From Brachybacterium sp. SGAir0954 (GTDB lineage: Bacteria > Actinomycetota > Actinomycetes > Actinomycetales > Dermabacteraceae): DNA of 64,000 nucleotides. The notes under the pieces are model-generated. The model saw only the letters and a program-made list of their open reading frames with translations, made no database searches and was not told the origin of the DNA. Position numbers and translations under genes: made by a program. Below, one piece after another: positions 24,824 to 32,889 of this stretch. Every line of letters starts with the position of its first letter. Position 1 is the stretch's first letter. The stretch is from NCBI RefSeq assembly GCF_005490785.1, contig NZ_CP027295.1, positions 434,001-498,000 of the forward strand. Direction: 5' to 3'.

Positions 24824-25360
24824 TCACCTCTCGACGGTGACCTTCTCGATGACGACGTCCTCGAGGGGACGGTCGCGCATGTCGGTGCGCACGGAGCCGA
24901 TCTCGTCGACGACCTTCTTCGACTCGTCGTCCGCGACGACGCCGAACACGGTGTGCTTGCCCTGCAGGTGCGGGGTGGGGCCGACGGTGATGAAGAACTG
25001 CGAGCCGTTGGTGCCCGCGGGCTGGCCGGTGATCGCGTTGCGGCGCTTGCCGGCGTTGGCCATGGCGAGCACGTAGGGCTCGTTGAAGTTCTTCTCGGAG
25101 ATCTCGTCGTCGAAGGTGTAGCCCGGGCCGCCGGTGCCGGTGCCCAGGGGGTCGCCGCCCTGGATCATGAAGCCGGAGATGATGCGGTGGAAGACGACGC
25201 CGTCGTAGAAGGGGCGCGTCACCTTCTCGCCGGACTCGGCGTCCGTGAACTCCTTGGTGCCCTCGGCGAGGCCCACGAAGTTCTCGACGGTCTTCGGCGC
25301 GTGGTCCGGGAACAGCTCGAGGCGGACGTCCCCGTGGTTGGTGTGCAGAGTTGCGAACAT
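24824..25360 (-). CDS. Peptidyl-prolyl cis-trans isomerase, cyclophilin type
   Basis: A 178-residue cytoplasmic cyclophilin that speeds proline isomerisation during folding. The fold runs from MFATLHTNHGDVRLELFPDH through APKTVENFVGLAEG. The active-site block is FYDGVVFHRIISGFMIQGGD, with the catalytic Arg and Phe, and then comes RNAITGQPAGTNGSQFFITV. No signal peptide is present. The ATG is at 25360. This is the PPIase usually found a few genes from oriC beside the rhomboid gene in actinobacteria; here five kilobases with three other genes separate them. Confidence 0.93.
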   Translation of the reverse strand: MFATLHTNHGDVRLELFPDHAPKTVENFVGLAEGTKEFTDAESGEKVTRPFYDGVVFHRIISGFMIQGGDPLGTGTGGPGYTFDDEISEKNFNEPYVLAMANAGKRRNAITGQPAGTNGSQFFITVGPTPHLQGKHTVFGVVADDESKKVVDEIGSVRTDMRDRPLEDVVIEKVTVER

Positions 25361-25563
25361 GCGCGCAATCCTCGCACACGGGCGGCGCCGGGCGCGGGGT
25401 CGACCGTCGGGTCGGAATCCCCTGGGAGCCCCGTCACCCCCGCGCGTTAGAGTTGTGGCACACGGGCCGCGTCACCCCGGGAGATCCTCGGATCCCCCGG
25501 CGGATCACGGCCCAGGGACCACCGTCGGCCCGACCCGGCGGATACACCGAAAGGGGAACGACC

Positions 25564-26331
25564 ATGGCGCTGACCACCAAGCGTGAGGCCAAGAAGGCCG
25601 AGAAGCACGCCCAGAAGGCCGCCGATGCCGTGTCCGGCACCGGCCAGAAGGCGGAGCAGGCCGTCCAGGAGCTGCAGAAGCTGGCCGCGCAGGCCGGCCC
25701 CGTCGCCTCCGAGGCGGCCCGCGAGGCGCGCGCCCGCGCGACCGAGCTCTACGGGCAGTACGCCCCCGCCGTCGAGGAGCGCCTCCGCGCCCAGGGCGAC
25801 AAGCTCTCCCAGAACCTCGGGCCCCGTGCGGACAAGCTCGTCCAGGACGTGCAGGAGGACTACCTCCCCCGTGCGCGCCGGACCGCCGAGACCACCGGCA
25901 CCGTGCTCAAGGCCGCCGTGGACGCGGCCCGCAAGGAGCTCGCCACCGGCCAGGACGACATCAAGGCCGCCGCCCTCACCGCCCCGGCCCCCGTGAAGAA
26001 GAACCGCGCCGGCAAGGTGCTGCTCGTGCTGGGCCTGGCCGCCGCCGGCGCCGCCGCGGGCTACATCGCCTGGAAGAAGACCCGCCCCGTCGAGGACCCC
26101 TGGGCCCCGCCGGCGGACTTCGCCCGCGCGCACTACCCCGCCTCCGCCGGGGACGACTCCGACTCCTCGACCGTCTCCGACACCGTCGGCGCGGCCGACG
26201 CCGGCGACGTCGCCTCCTCGCTCAAGGGCGACTCCCACGGCGCGGACACCACGCCCAAGGAGGTCAAGGTCGAGTCCGCGGACTCCACCGAGGCCGAGGA
26301 GAAGCGCGGCAACCACCGCGGCGACGCCTGA
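25564..26331 (+). CDS. DUF5324-like protein with one membrane helix
   Basis: A 255-residue protein. Residues 1-145 are Ala/Lys/Glu-rich amphipathic helix (TTKREAKKAEKHAQKAADAV and onward), likely coiled coil or lipid-contacting. A single helix (VLLVLGLAAAGAAAGYIAW, about residues 157-175) follows, then WKKTRPVEDPWAPP and an acidic, disordered tail. The layout matches DUF5324-type proteins encoded next to the cyclophilin gene in Streptomyces; function is unknown. The ATG 25564 follows GAAAGGGGAACGACC. It is divergent from the cyclophilin gene with a 203-base shared upstream region. Confidence 0.65.
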   Translation: MALTTKREAKKAEKHAQKAADAVSGTGQKAEQAVQELQKLAAQAGPVASEAAREARARATELYGQYAPAVEERLRAQGDKLSQNLGPRADKLVQDVQEDYLPRARRTAETTGTVLKAAVDAARKELATGQDDIKAAALTAPAPVKKNRAGKVLLVLGLAAAGAAAGYIAWKKTRPVEDPWAPPADFARAHYPASAGDDSDSSTVSDTVGAADAGDVASSLKGDSHGADTTPKEVKVESADSTEAEEKRGNHRGDA

Positions 26332-26348
26332 GCGTCCCGATCGCAGCC

Positions 26349-26915
26349 ATGAACGGCGCGGCACCCCCGTCCCCGGACGGTGAGGGCCGCGCCGTTCTGC
26401 GCACCCCGCGCCTGCGGCTCCCGCTCGTCACCGAGCAGGACCTCGAGGAGCTCTGGCGCCTGCACTCCGATCCCGCCGCCTTCCTCCACGACTCCACGGC
26501 CCCGCTCACCGCGAAGGGCCAGATGGCCTGGGTGCTGCGGCAGTGGGTGGCGCACGCCGAGTCCGGCGGGGCGGCCGGGTACCGCCGCGTGCTCCCGGCG
26601 GGCGGCGGGGACCTGCTGGGGATCGTGGGCCTCGCCCCGCTCGACTCAGCCGCCGGCCCGCTGCTGAGCGCCTACTGGAGGCTGCACCCCGCGGCGCAAG
26701 GGCAGGGTCTCGCGACGGAGGCCCTGCGCGCCGTGCTCGGCATGCTGCGCCCCGGGGATCCCGAGGTGGTCGCGGTGACCGCCGCCCGCAACGCCCCCTC
26801 CCTCGCCCTTGCCCGCCGGCTCGGCTTCCGCCCCGGCCGGCCCGGGCGCGAGGTGCCGGGCGGCCGCGCCGGGGACGTGCTGCTCGTCCTCGATCGCCCC
26901 GCGGCCCGCGGCTGA
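26349..26915 (+). CDS. GNAT family N-acetyltransferase (RimJ/RimL-like)
   Basis: A 188-residue acetyltransferase of the Acetyltransf_3 type. It has the typical opening VLRTPRLRLPLVTEQDLEEL. The core contains LGIVGLAPLDSAAG and the acetyl-CoA loop AYWRLHPAAQGQGLATEALR, followed by NAPSLALARRLGFRPGRPGR. It lies 17 bases after the DUF5324-like gene and 14 bases before gluQ, so these genes may share a transcript. The acceptor is unknown; members of this branch acetylate ribosomal protein termini or small amines. Confidence 0.83.
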   Translation: MNGAAPPSPDGEGRAVLRTPRLRLPLVTEQDLEELWRLHSDPAAFLHDSTAPLTAKGQMAWVLRQWVAHAESGGAAGYRRVLPAGGGDLLGIVGLAPLDSAAGPLLSAYWRLHPAAQGQGLATEALRAVLGMLRPGDPEVVAVTAARNAPSLALARRLGFRPGRPGREVPGGRAGDVLLVLDRPAARG

Positions 26916-26929
26916 CGGAGACTGGGGCC

Positions 26930-27841
26930 ATGACCGCACTCCCTCCGACCGGGCGCTACGCCCCCTCCCCGAGCGGCGACCTGCACCTGGGGAACCTGCG
27001 CACCGCGATCCTCGCCTGGGCCCTCGCCCGCGGGACCGGCCGCGCCTTCCGTCTGCGCGTCGAGGACCTCGACCGCGTGCGCGAGGGCGCGGAGGCCCGC
27101 CAGCTCGAGGACCTCGCCGCCGTGGGCCTGGACCATGACGGCGAGATCGTGCGGCAGTCGGAGCGCGGCGACGCCCACGCCGCCGCGATCGCGGAGCTCA
27201 CCACGCGGGGCCTCGTCTACGAGTGCTACTGCACCCGCCGCGAGATCCTCGAGGCGCCGAGCGCCCCGCACGCCCCGCCCGGCGCTTATCCCGGGACCTG
27301 CCGCGACCTCACCGCGCGCGAGCGGGAGGCAGGACGGGAGCGCATGCGCGCGCTGCGCCGCGAGCCCGCGCTGCGGCTGCGCGCGGAGGTGAGCACCTGG
27401 AGCGTGCGGGACCGCTTCGCCGGGGAGGTCACCGGGGCCGTCGACGACCTCGTGCTGCGCCGCGGCGACGGGGTGGTCGCCTACAACCTCGCCGTGGTCG
27501 TCGACGACGCCGCGCAGGGCGTGGACCAGGTCGTCCGCGCCGACGACCTGCTCTCCTCCGCCCCGCGGCAGGCGCACCTCGCCCAGCTGCTGGGACTTCC
27601 CGTGCCCGAGTACGCGCACGTGCCGCTCGCCGTGAACGCCCTCGGGGAGCGCCTCGCGAAGCGGGACGGCGCGGTCACCCTCCGTGACCGCCTCGCGCTC
27701 GGCGAGAGCGCGGAGCAGGTGGTCGAGCGGATCGGGGAGTCGCTGGGCCTGCCCGGATGCCGGAGCGCGCGCGACGTGCTCGAGCGCTGGGACCCGCGGA
27801 GCCTGCCGTCGGAGCCGTGGGTCGTGGACCTGCCCGCCTGA
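26930..27841 (+). CDS. gluQ: Glutamyl-Q tRNA(Asp) synthetase
   Basis: A 303-residue truncated relative of glutamyl-tRNA synthetase that lacks the anticodon-binding domain. It activates glutamate and attaches it to queuosine in tRNA(Asp). The HIGH-like motif is GRYAPSPSGDLHLGNLRTAI. The zinc site is VYECYCTRREI with YPGTC downstream. The KMSKS-equivalent is ERLAKRDGAVTLRD. The length fits GluQ and not a full GltX. The ATG at 26930 gives the normal N-terminus. Queuosine use implies queuine salvage elsewhere in the genome, which the window cannot show. Confidence 0.9.
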   Translation: MTALPPTGRYAPSPSGDLHLGNLRTAILAWALARGTGRAFRLRVEDLDRVREGAEARQLEDLAAVGLDHDGEIVRQSERGDAHAAAIAELTTRGLVYECYCTRREILEAPSAPHAPPGAYPGTCRDLTAREREAGRERMRALRREPALRLRAEVSTWSVRDRFAGEVTGAVDDLVLRRGDGVVAYNLAVVVDDAAQGVDQVVRADDLLSSAPRQAHLAQLLGLPVPEYAHVPLAVNALGERLAKRDGAVTLRDRLALGESAEQVVERIGESLGLPGCRSARDVLERWDPRSLPSEPWVVDLPA

Positions 27842-27902
27842 CCTCGGACGACGCACCCCGGAGTTCGGCCCGCCACAGTGCGACCCGGGCGCTTCCCGAT
27901 CT

Positions 27903-27920
27903 CGATACATGAATGTATCG
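27903..27920. promoter_or_regulatory. Perfect 18-bp palindrome at the start of the YhgE/Pip gene (TetR-type operator)
   Basis: CGATACATGAATGTATCG is an exact inverted repeat of 8 bp with a 2-base centre. It overlaps the first possible ATG (27913) of the long membrane gene and lies eight bases before a GTG alternative. ATACAT/ATGTAT half sites are typical of TetR-family efflux repressors such as AcrR. No TetR gene is in the neighbourhood, so the regulator would act from elsewhere. Confidence 0.6.
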
Positions 27921-30900
27921 TGGCCGCGTGCACCGAATCTCCTCCGCGCTGCGCGCATTCGTCGACCTCTTCCCCTCCGAGTGGAAGAAGCCCATCGCGG
28001 CTCTCTTCGTCACCGGGCTCGCCCTGGTGCCGCTCATCTATGCCGGGAACCTCACCTGGTCCTTCTCCGACCCCTCGGGCCGGATGGACGGGATCACCGC
28101 GGCCGTCGTCGACCTCGACGAGGGCGCGACCTCGACCTCCACGGACGGCACGAAGACCCAGCTGCACGTCGGCGAGGACTTCACCGAGGAGGTGCTCGAC
28201 ATCGACAAGAACACCTCCTTCCGCTTCGTCGAGGTGAGCGAGGCGGAGGCGAAGCGCGGGCTCGAGGACGGCACCTACGGCGCGACCGTCGTGATCCCGA
28301 AGGACTTCTCGGCGAACGTGGCCTCGCTGGGCGGCGACGCGGAGGACGCCGCCCCCGCGCTGCTCACGGTCACCACGAACGACACGATCAACTACGTGGG
28401 CGGCAACTTCTCGAAGTCCGTGGGCGCGGCCCTCACCGACACGCTGCGCACGAGCGTGCTCGACGAGTACCTCGACAACGTCTACATCGGCTTCACCTCG
28501 ATCCACGACGGCCTGGGGGACGCCGTCGACGGCTCCGGCGACCTCGAGGACGGCGCGACCGAGCTGACCGACGGCGCCGGTGACCTCACCGACGGCGCGA
28601 CCACCCTCGACGAGGGCGCGACCGAGCTGCACGACGGCACCGGCCAGCTGGCCGACGGCGCCGACACCCTCGCCGACGGCACCGCGCAGCTCGCCGACGG
28701 CTCCTACGACCTCGTCGTGGGCCTCGACCAGCTCACCGCGGGCGCCGTGACCCTGCACGACGGCACCGCGACCCTCGACGCGGGCGCCCAGCAGCTCTCC
28801 GCCGGGCTCGACACCCTCGACTCGAAGAGCACCACGCTCCAGGACGGCGCCGACTCCCTCGCGAGCGGCACCTCGCAGATCGCGGACGGCGCGAGCTCCC
28901 TCGCCGACGGCGCCTCCCAGGTGGCCGACGGCACCGCGCAGCTCGACCGGACGATCACCGACGCCCGCGACAAGGCGAAGGACCTCGGCATCACCGAGGA
29001 CTCCGTGGACCAGGCGAGCCAGGACCTGCAGGACGGCATCTCCGCCCTCCAGCAGGCCGTCGAGGACGCCGGCACCGCGCTCGACGCCCCCGCCACGGAC
29101 TCCACGACCCTCTCCGACGCCGCGACCGCCCTCGACGACACGGCGACCTCCGCCGACGACGCCGCCCAGGCCCTCGCGCAGGACACCGCGGACGGCTCCG
29201 AGGACGCCACGACGATCCGCGACGGCGCCTCGAGCATCCAGGACGAGATCGGCAACCTCACCGACGCCGCCGCGAGCGCCGCCGACGCGGCCTCGACGGC
29301 GAAGGACAGCGCCGCGACCTCCGACGACGCCGTGCAGACCTACACCGGCAGCGTCGACGACCTCGCCGCGACGTGCGAGGACTCCGGGGCCGACGAGGCC
29401 TTCTGCTCGCAGCTCTCCGAGGTCGCGGGCACCTCCGGCGACACCCGCGACGCCTCCTCCACCGCCCTCGAGGACGCGAAGGCCGCGGACACCGCCGCCG
29501 GGGACGCCGCCTCCGCCGGCACCGACGTCTCCGACACCGCGGACTCCGTGGCCGAGGCCGCGGACCGGGTGGGCACCACGCTCGACGACCTCGCCACGAC
29601 CACCTCGACCGTCGCCGACGGCACCTCGAAGGTCGCCGACGCGACCGGTTCCCTCGCCGAGGACGCCTCCTCCCTCGAGGACACCATCACGAGCGCCCGC
29701 CAGGACGCCCGCGACGCCGCCGCGGCCGCGACCGGCTCGGACCAGGACACCTCCACCGCGGACCTCGCCTCCCGGCTCGCCCAGCAGGCGAAGGACGCCG
29801 CCGCGGCCCTGCCGGACGCCTACGACACGCTCTCCCAGGGCGCGGACGACGTGGACCGCCTCAACGACGGGGCCCAGCAGGTCTCCGACGGCGCGGACCT
29901 CCTCGCCGAGTCCACCCGCACCGCGGCCGACGGCGCCGCGACCCTCTCCTCCGGGATCGGCCAGTACACCGACGGCGTCTCCACCGCGGGCGACGGCGCG
30001 GACCAGCTCGCCGCCGGCACAGGGAAGCTCGAGAGCGGCAGCGCGCAGCTCGTGAGCGGCCTGTACTCCGCGGACTCGGGCGCCCGCACCCTCGCGAGCG
30101 GCCTCTCCAAGGGGCAGACCGGCGCGGAGAAGCTCGCCGCGGCCGCGCACCAGGTCGACTCCGGCGCCGGCCAGCTCGAGGACGGCACGGGCCAGCTCGT
30201 GGACGGCTCCGAGAAGCTCGAGGACGGCGCCCAGCAGCTGCAGGACGGCTCCGGCGAGCTGCACGACGGCCTCGTCGACGCCCAGGACGAGGTCCCTTCG
30301 TACACCGACACGGAGCGCGCGGACCTCACCGACGCCGCCTCGGACCCCGTGCAGATGGAGTTCGTGCGCGACCACGGCCTGGACCGCTTCGGCGAGGGCC
30401 TCGCCCCGCTGTTCCTGGGCATCGGCCTCTGGGTGGGCGGCATGTCGATCTTCCTCATGATGCCGCCGTTCTCCCGCGAGGCCGCGGCCAAGGGGGCGGG
30501 CGCCCTGAAGCTGCTCGTGGGCGGTCTCGTGCCCTCCTTCGCCCTCGCCCTCGTGCAGACGGCGATCACGGTCGCGGTGCTCCACCTCGCGATCGACATC
30601 ACCGCGGTGCACCTCCTGCAGTTCACCCTCATGGCGGCCCTGACGAGCATCGTCTTCGTGGGCCTGAACCACGGGTTCGGCGCCCTGTTCGGACCGATCG
30701 GCAAGTTCGTGGCGCTCGTGCTCATCGCCCTCCAGGTGGCGGGGGCCGGTGGCACCTACCCCGTCGGCACGCTGCCGCAGTTCTTCCAGACGATCCACCC
30801 GTTCCTGCCGATGACCCACGCGGTGGACGCGTTCCGCGGCACGATCGGCGGCGGCTGGGTGGACCCGGTCGGGGACATCACCTGGCTGTGCGGCTGGCTC

Positions 30901-31017
30901 GTGCTCGCACTCGTGCTCGGCTTCCTGGGCGCGCGGAAGCTGCGCCGCGAGGTCGACGCCGACGGCGCGGAGGACCCGGAGGACGCACCGGCGGACGCGG
31001 AGCCCGCGGCCGCCTGA
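27913..31017 (+). CDS. YhgE/Pip domain membrane protein, very long
   Basis: A 1034-residue membrane protein. The first helix (IAALFVTGLALVPLIYAGNL) and following AAVVDLDEGA are the YhgE/Pip N-domain. A very long outside region follows, built of seven-residue repeats of the type LxDGAxx (LTDGAGDLTDGATTLDEGAT at about 215-235 and many more), then an Ala/Asp/Ser-rich coiled coil. The C-terminal about 220 residues hold six helices of the ABC-2 exporter-like fold. Relatives include phage infection protein and ESX-type or lipid exporters. The ATG at 27913 overlaps an operator palindrome, so the GTG at 27928 may be the true start. No Shine-Dalgarno site is clear at either. Confidence 0.87.
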   Translation: MYRGRVHRISSALRAFVDLFPSEWKKPIAALFVTGLALVPLIYAGNLTWSFSDPSGRMDGITAAVVDLDEGATSTSTDGTKTQLHVGEDFTEEVLDIDKNTSFRFVEVSEAEAKRGLEDGTYGATVVIPKDFSANVASLGGDAEDAAPALLTVTTNDTINYVGGNFSKSVGAALTDTLRTSVLDEYLDNVYIGFTSIHDGLGDAVDGSGDLEDGATELTDGAGDLTDGATTLDEGATELHDGTGQLADGADTLADGTAQLADGSYDLVVGLDQLTAGAVTLHDGTATLDAGAQQLSAGLDTLDSKSTTLQDGADSLASGTSQIADGASSLADGASQVADGTAQLDRTITDARDKAKDLGITEDSVDQASQDLQDGISALQQAVEDAGTALDAPATDSTTLSDAATALDDTATSADDAAQALAQDTADGSEDATTIRDGASSIQDEIGNLTDAAASAADAASTAKDSAATSDDAVQTYTGSVDDLAATCEDSGADEAFCSQLSEVAGTSGDTRDASSTALEDAKAADTAAGDAASAGTDVSDTADSVAEAADRVGTTLDDLATTTSTVADGTSKVADATGSLAEDASSLEDTITSARQDARDAAAAATGSDQDTSTADLASRLAQQAKDAAAALPDAYDTLSQGADDVDRLNDGAQQVSDGADLLAESTRTAADGAATLSSGIGQYTDGVSTAGDGADQLAAGTGKLESGSAQLVSGLYSADSGARTLASGLSKGQTGAEKLAAAAHQVDSGAGQLEDGTGQLVDGSEKLEDGAQQLQDGSGELHDGLVDAQDEVPSYTDTERADLTDAASDPVQMEFVRDHGLDRFGEGLAPLFLGIGLWVGGMSIFLMMPPFSREAAAKGAGALKLLVGGLVPSFALALVQTAITVAVLHLAIDITAVHLLQFTLMAALTSIVFVGLNHGFGALFGPIGKFVALVLIALQVAGAGGTYPVGTLPQFFQTIHPFLPMTHAVDAFRGTIGGGWVDPVGDITWLCGWLVLALVLGFLGARKLRREVDADGAEDPEDAPADAEPAAA

Positions 31018-31040
31018 CCGCCTCCTCGGGATGATCTTCG

Positions 31041-31067
31041 GGTCCCCGGGCGTTGTGCCCGGGGACC
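31041..31067 (+). terminator. Terminator-like hairpin after the YhgE/Pip gene
   Basis: A perfect 11-bp stem, GGTCCCCGGGC at 31041-31051 and GCCCGGGGACC at 31057-31067, with the 5-base loop GTTGT. It lies 23 bases after the stop of the membrane protein gene and before the DsbA/FrnE gene. No T-run follows. Confidence 0.65.
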
Positions 31068-31104
31068 GCGGGCACCGCCCGCACCCCACGGAACGGACGG
31101 ACCG

Positions 31105-31812
31105 ATGACCGCAGCAGCCCCCACCCCCGCCACCCCCACGCCGCTGTTCGGCATCGACGTCTGGACCGACGTCGTGTGCCCCTGGTGCTACGTGGGCGAG
31201 GCGCGCCTGCTCGAGGCGATCGAGGCGGAGGGGCTCACGGGACGCGTCACGCTGCGCGCCCACTCCTTCGAGCTCGACCCCACCGCGCCCACCGGCTCCA
31301 CGGAGGACAACGTCACGGGCCTCGCCCGCCGCAAGGGCATCCCCGTGGAGAAGGTGCGCGAGATGGAGGCGCAGATCGGCGACCTCTCCCGCGAGGTGGG
31401 CCGCGAGTACGTCTCCCCGCGCCCCATGGGCAACACGCGCGGCGTGCACCGGGTCCTGCAGGCCGTCCAGGAGGCGCGCGGCGCGGAGGTCGCCACGGAG
31501 TTCTTCCTCGAGCTCCAGCGCGGGCACTTCACCGACACGGTGAACCCCTTCGACGAGGGGGTCGTCGTCACCCGTGCGATCGCCGCGGGCCTCGCGGAGG
31601 CCGACGCGCGCGCCGCCTGGGCGGGCACCACGCATGACGACGCGGTCGAGGAGGACGTGCGCGAGGCCGTGTCGATGGGCGCACGGGGCGTGCCCTTCTT
31701 CCTCTTCGACGACCGCTACACCGCGCCCGGCGCGCTGCCCACCGAGACCTTCCGGCAGGCGCTGCGGCAGATCGCGGCGGAGGCCGAGGAGCGTGCCTCG
31801 ACGGAGGCCTGA
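31105..31812 (+). CDS. DsbA family oxidoreductase (FrnE-like)
   Basis: A 235-residue cytoplasmic thioredoxin-fold protein. The active site is CPWC in IDVWTDVVCPWCYVGEARLL, with the FrnE-type helical insertion that follows (RRKGIPVEKVREMEAQIGDL). The cis-proline region is GVPFFLFDDRYTAPGA. Members catalyse dithiol/disulphide exchange and some act in oxidative stress or in isomerisation of small molecules. No signal peptide is present, only a short Ala/Pro/Thr-rich leader. The ATG is at 31105, 37 bases after the hairpin. Confidence 0.88.
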   Translation: MTAAAPTPATPTPLFGIDVWTDVVCPWCYVGEARLLEAIEAEGLTGRVTLRAHSFELDPTAPTGSTEDNVTGLARRKGIPVEKVREMEAQIGDLSREVGREYVSPRPMGNTRGVHRVLQAVQEARGAEVATEFFLELQRGHFTDTVNPFDEGVVVTRAIAAGLAEADARAAWAGTTHDDAVEEDVREAVSMGARGVPFFLFDDRYTAPGALPTETFRQALRQIAAEAEERASTEA

Positions 31813-31817
31813 GCCTC

Positions 31818-32765
31818 TCAGCGGGCGAGGACCTGCTCGGCGCTCGTGCCGGGCAGGCTCACCGTGACGGGGGTGCCCCAGGGGTCGGTGAGGCGCACCG
31901 AGCGGCCGTCGTCGGCGAGCGGCAGGGCGGCGGCGCGGGCCCGGGCGACGAGCGCGTCGAGGTCCTCGCGGCCGGGCACGGTGATGGCGAGATCGGCCAG
32001 GCCCAGGCTCGTGGCGCGCGGCCCGGCGCCGCGGCTGTTCCACGAGTTCATGGCGACGTGGTGGTGGTAGCCGCCCGCGGCGGCGAAGAGCGCGCCGGGG
32101 TGCGAGCCCACGGTGACCTCGAAGCCGAGCGCGTCGATGTAGAAGGCCCGCGCGGCCTGCACGTCCCCCACCTGTAGGTGCACGTGGCCGACGATCCCGG
32201 GCAGCGCGCCGGGCTCGCCGGCGGTGCCCTCGGTGAGGTGCTGCTCGAGGTAGGCGTTCGGGTCGAGGTACAGGGTGTCCATCGCGACCTGGCCGTCCTT
32301 CCAGGTCCACTCCTCGCGGGGCCGGTCGCGGTACAGCTCGATGCCGTTGCCCTCGGGGTCCGCGAAGTAGAAGGCCTCGGAGACGAGGTGGTCGCCGCTG
32401 CCCGCGAAGCGCGAGCGGGGGTCCTGGGCGGCGCGCAGGAGGGTGCCGGCGAGGGAGGCCTCGTCCTCGAAGAGGAAGGCGGTGTGGAACAGCCCGGCCT
32501 CGCCGCGGCCGGGCACGGGCAGCCCGGGGGTGGAGACGAGCCGCACGAAGGGCACGTCGCCGCGGCCCAGCACGCGGTGGACCTCGCCGCCGGTGCGGGC
32601 GGTCTCCTCGATCGGGGCGAGGGCGAGGGCGTCCGCGTAGTAGGAGCTCATGAGCTCGAGGTCGCCCACGCGGAGGGTGACGGCGTCCATCGCGAGATCG
32701 GCGGAGAGGTGCTGCTCGTCCACGGGGGTGGCAGGGGTGGCGGGGGTGACAGGGGTGGGAGCCAT
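31818..32765 (-). CDS. VOC family protein, two-domain extradiol dioxygenase / CatE-like
   Basis: A 315-residue cytoplasmic protein with two vicinal-oxygen-chelate units. Unit 1 starts at MDAVTLRVGDLELMSSYYAD and ends FYFADPEGNGIELYRDRP. Unit 2 starts at GHVHLQVGDVQAARAFYIDA and includes YHHHVAMNSW and LTDPWGTPVTVSL. Metal-ligand candidates are the His of GHVHL, the His cluster YHHH and a C-terminal acidic residue. It resembles CatE/YfiE-type catechol 2,3-dioxygenases linked to quinone or catechol stress. The ATG at 32765 follows an AAGGAC-like site. A strong 22-base palindrome lies in its upstream region. Confidence 0.85.
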   Translation of the reverse strand: MAPTPVTPATPATPVDEQHLSADLAMDAVTLRVGDLELMSSYYADALALAPIEETARTGGEVHRVLGRGDVPFVRLVSTPGLPVPGRGEAGLFHTAFLFEDEASLAGTLLRAAQDPRSRFAGSGDHLVSEAFYFADPEGNGIELYRDRPREEWTWKDGQVAMDTLYLDPNAYLEQHLTEGTAGEPGALPGIVGHVHLQVGDVQAARAFYIDALGFEVTVGSHPGALFAAAGGYHHHVAMNSWNSRGAGPRATSLGLADLAITVPGREDLDALVARARAAALPLADDGRSVRLTDPWGTPVTVSLPGTSAEQVLAR

Positions 32766-32816
32766 GAGGGGTCGGTCCTTCCGGGGCGGGGCGGCGAGGG
32801 CCCCAGCATGCACCCT

Positions 32817-32838
32817 TTTGGTTGACGGTTCAACCAAA
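32817..32838. promoter_or_regulatory. 22-base operator-like palindrome upstream of the VOC gene
   Basis: Perfect 9-bp arms TTTGGTTGA (32817-32825) and TCAACCAAA (32830-32838) with a CGGT centre, 52 bases upstream of the leftward VOC start. On the minus strand, TTGAAC within the repeat could be a -35, so a bound repressor would block the promoter. MarR- or DUF24-type redox/quinone regulators often control such dioxygenases, but no regulator gene is adjacent. Confidence 0.55.
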
Positions 32839-32889
32839 TGGAGCCGCGGTGTGCCCCACCGGACACCCCGGGAGGGATCAGCCCTGCCC

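Noticed and set aside
27481..32310. A 1609-codon open frame on the minus strand across gluQ, the YhgE/Pip gene and beyond.
   Set aside because: It is antisense to the repeat-rich YhgE/Pip gene and other clear genes. High GC content with few stop codons makes such shadow frames; the translation has no recognisable domain.
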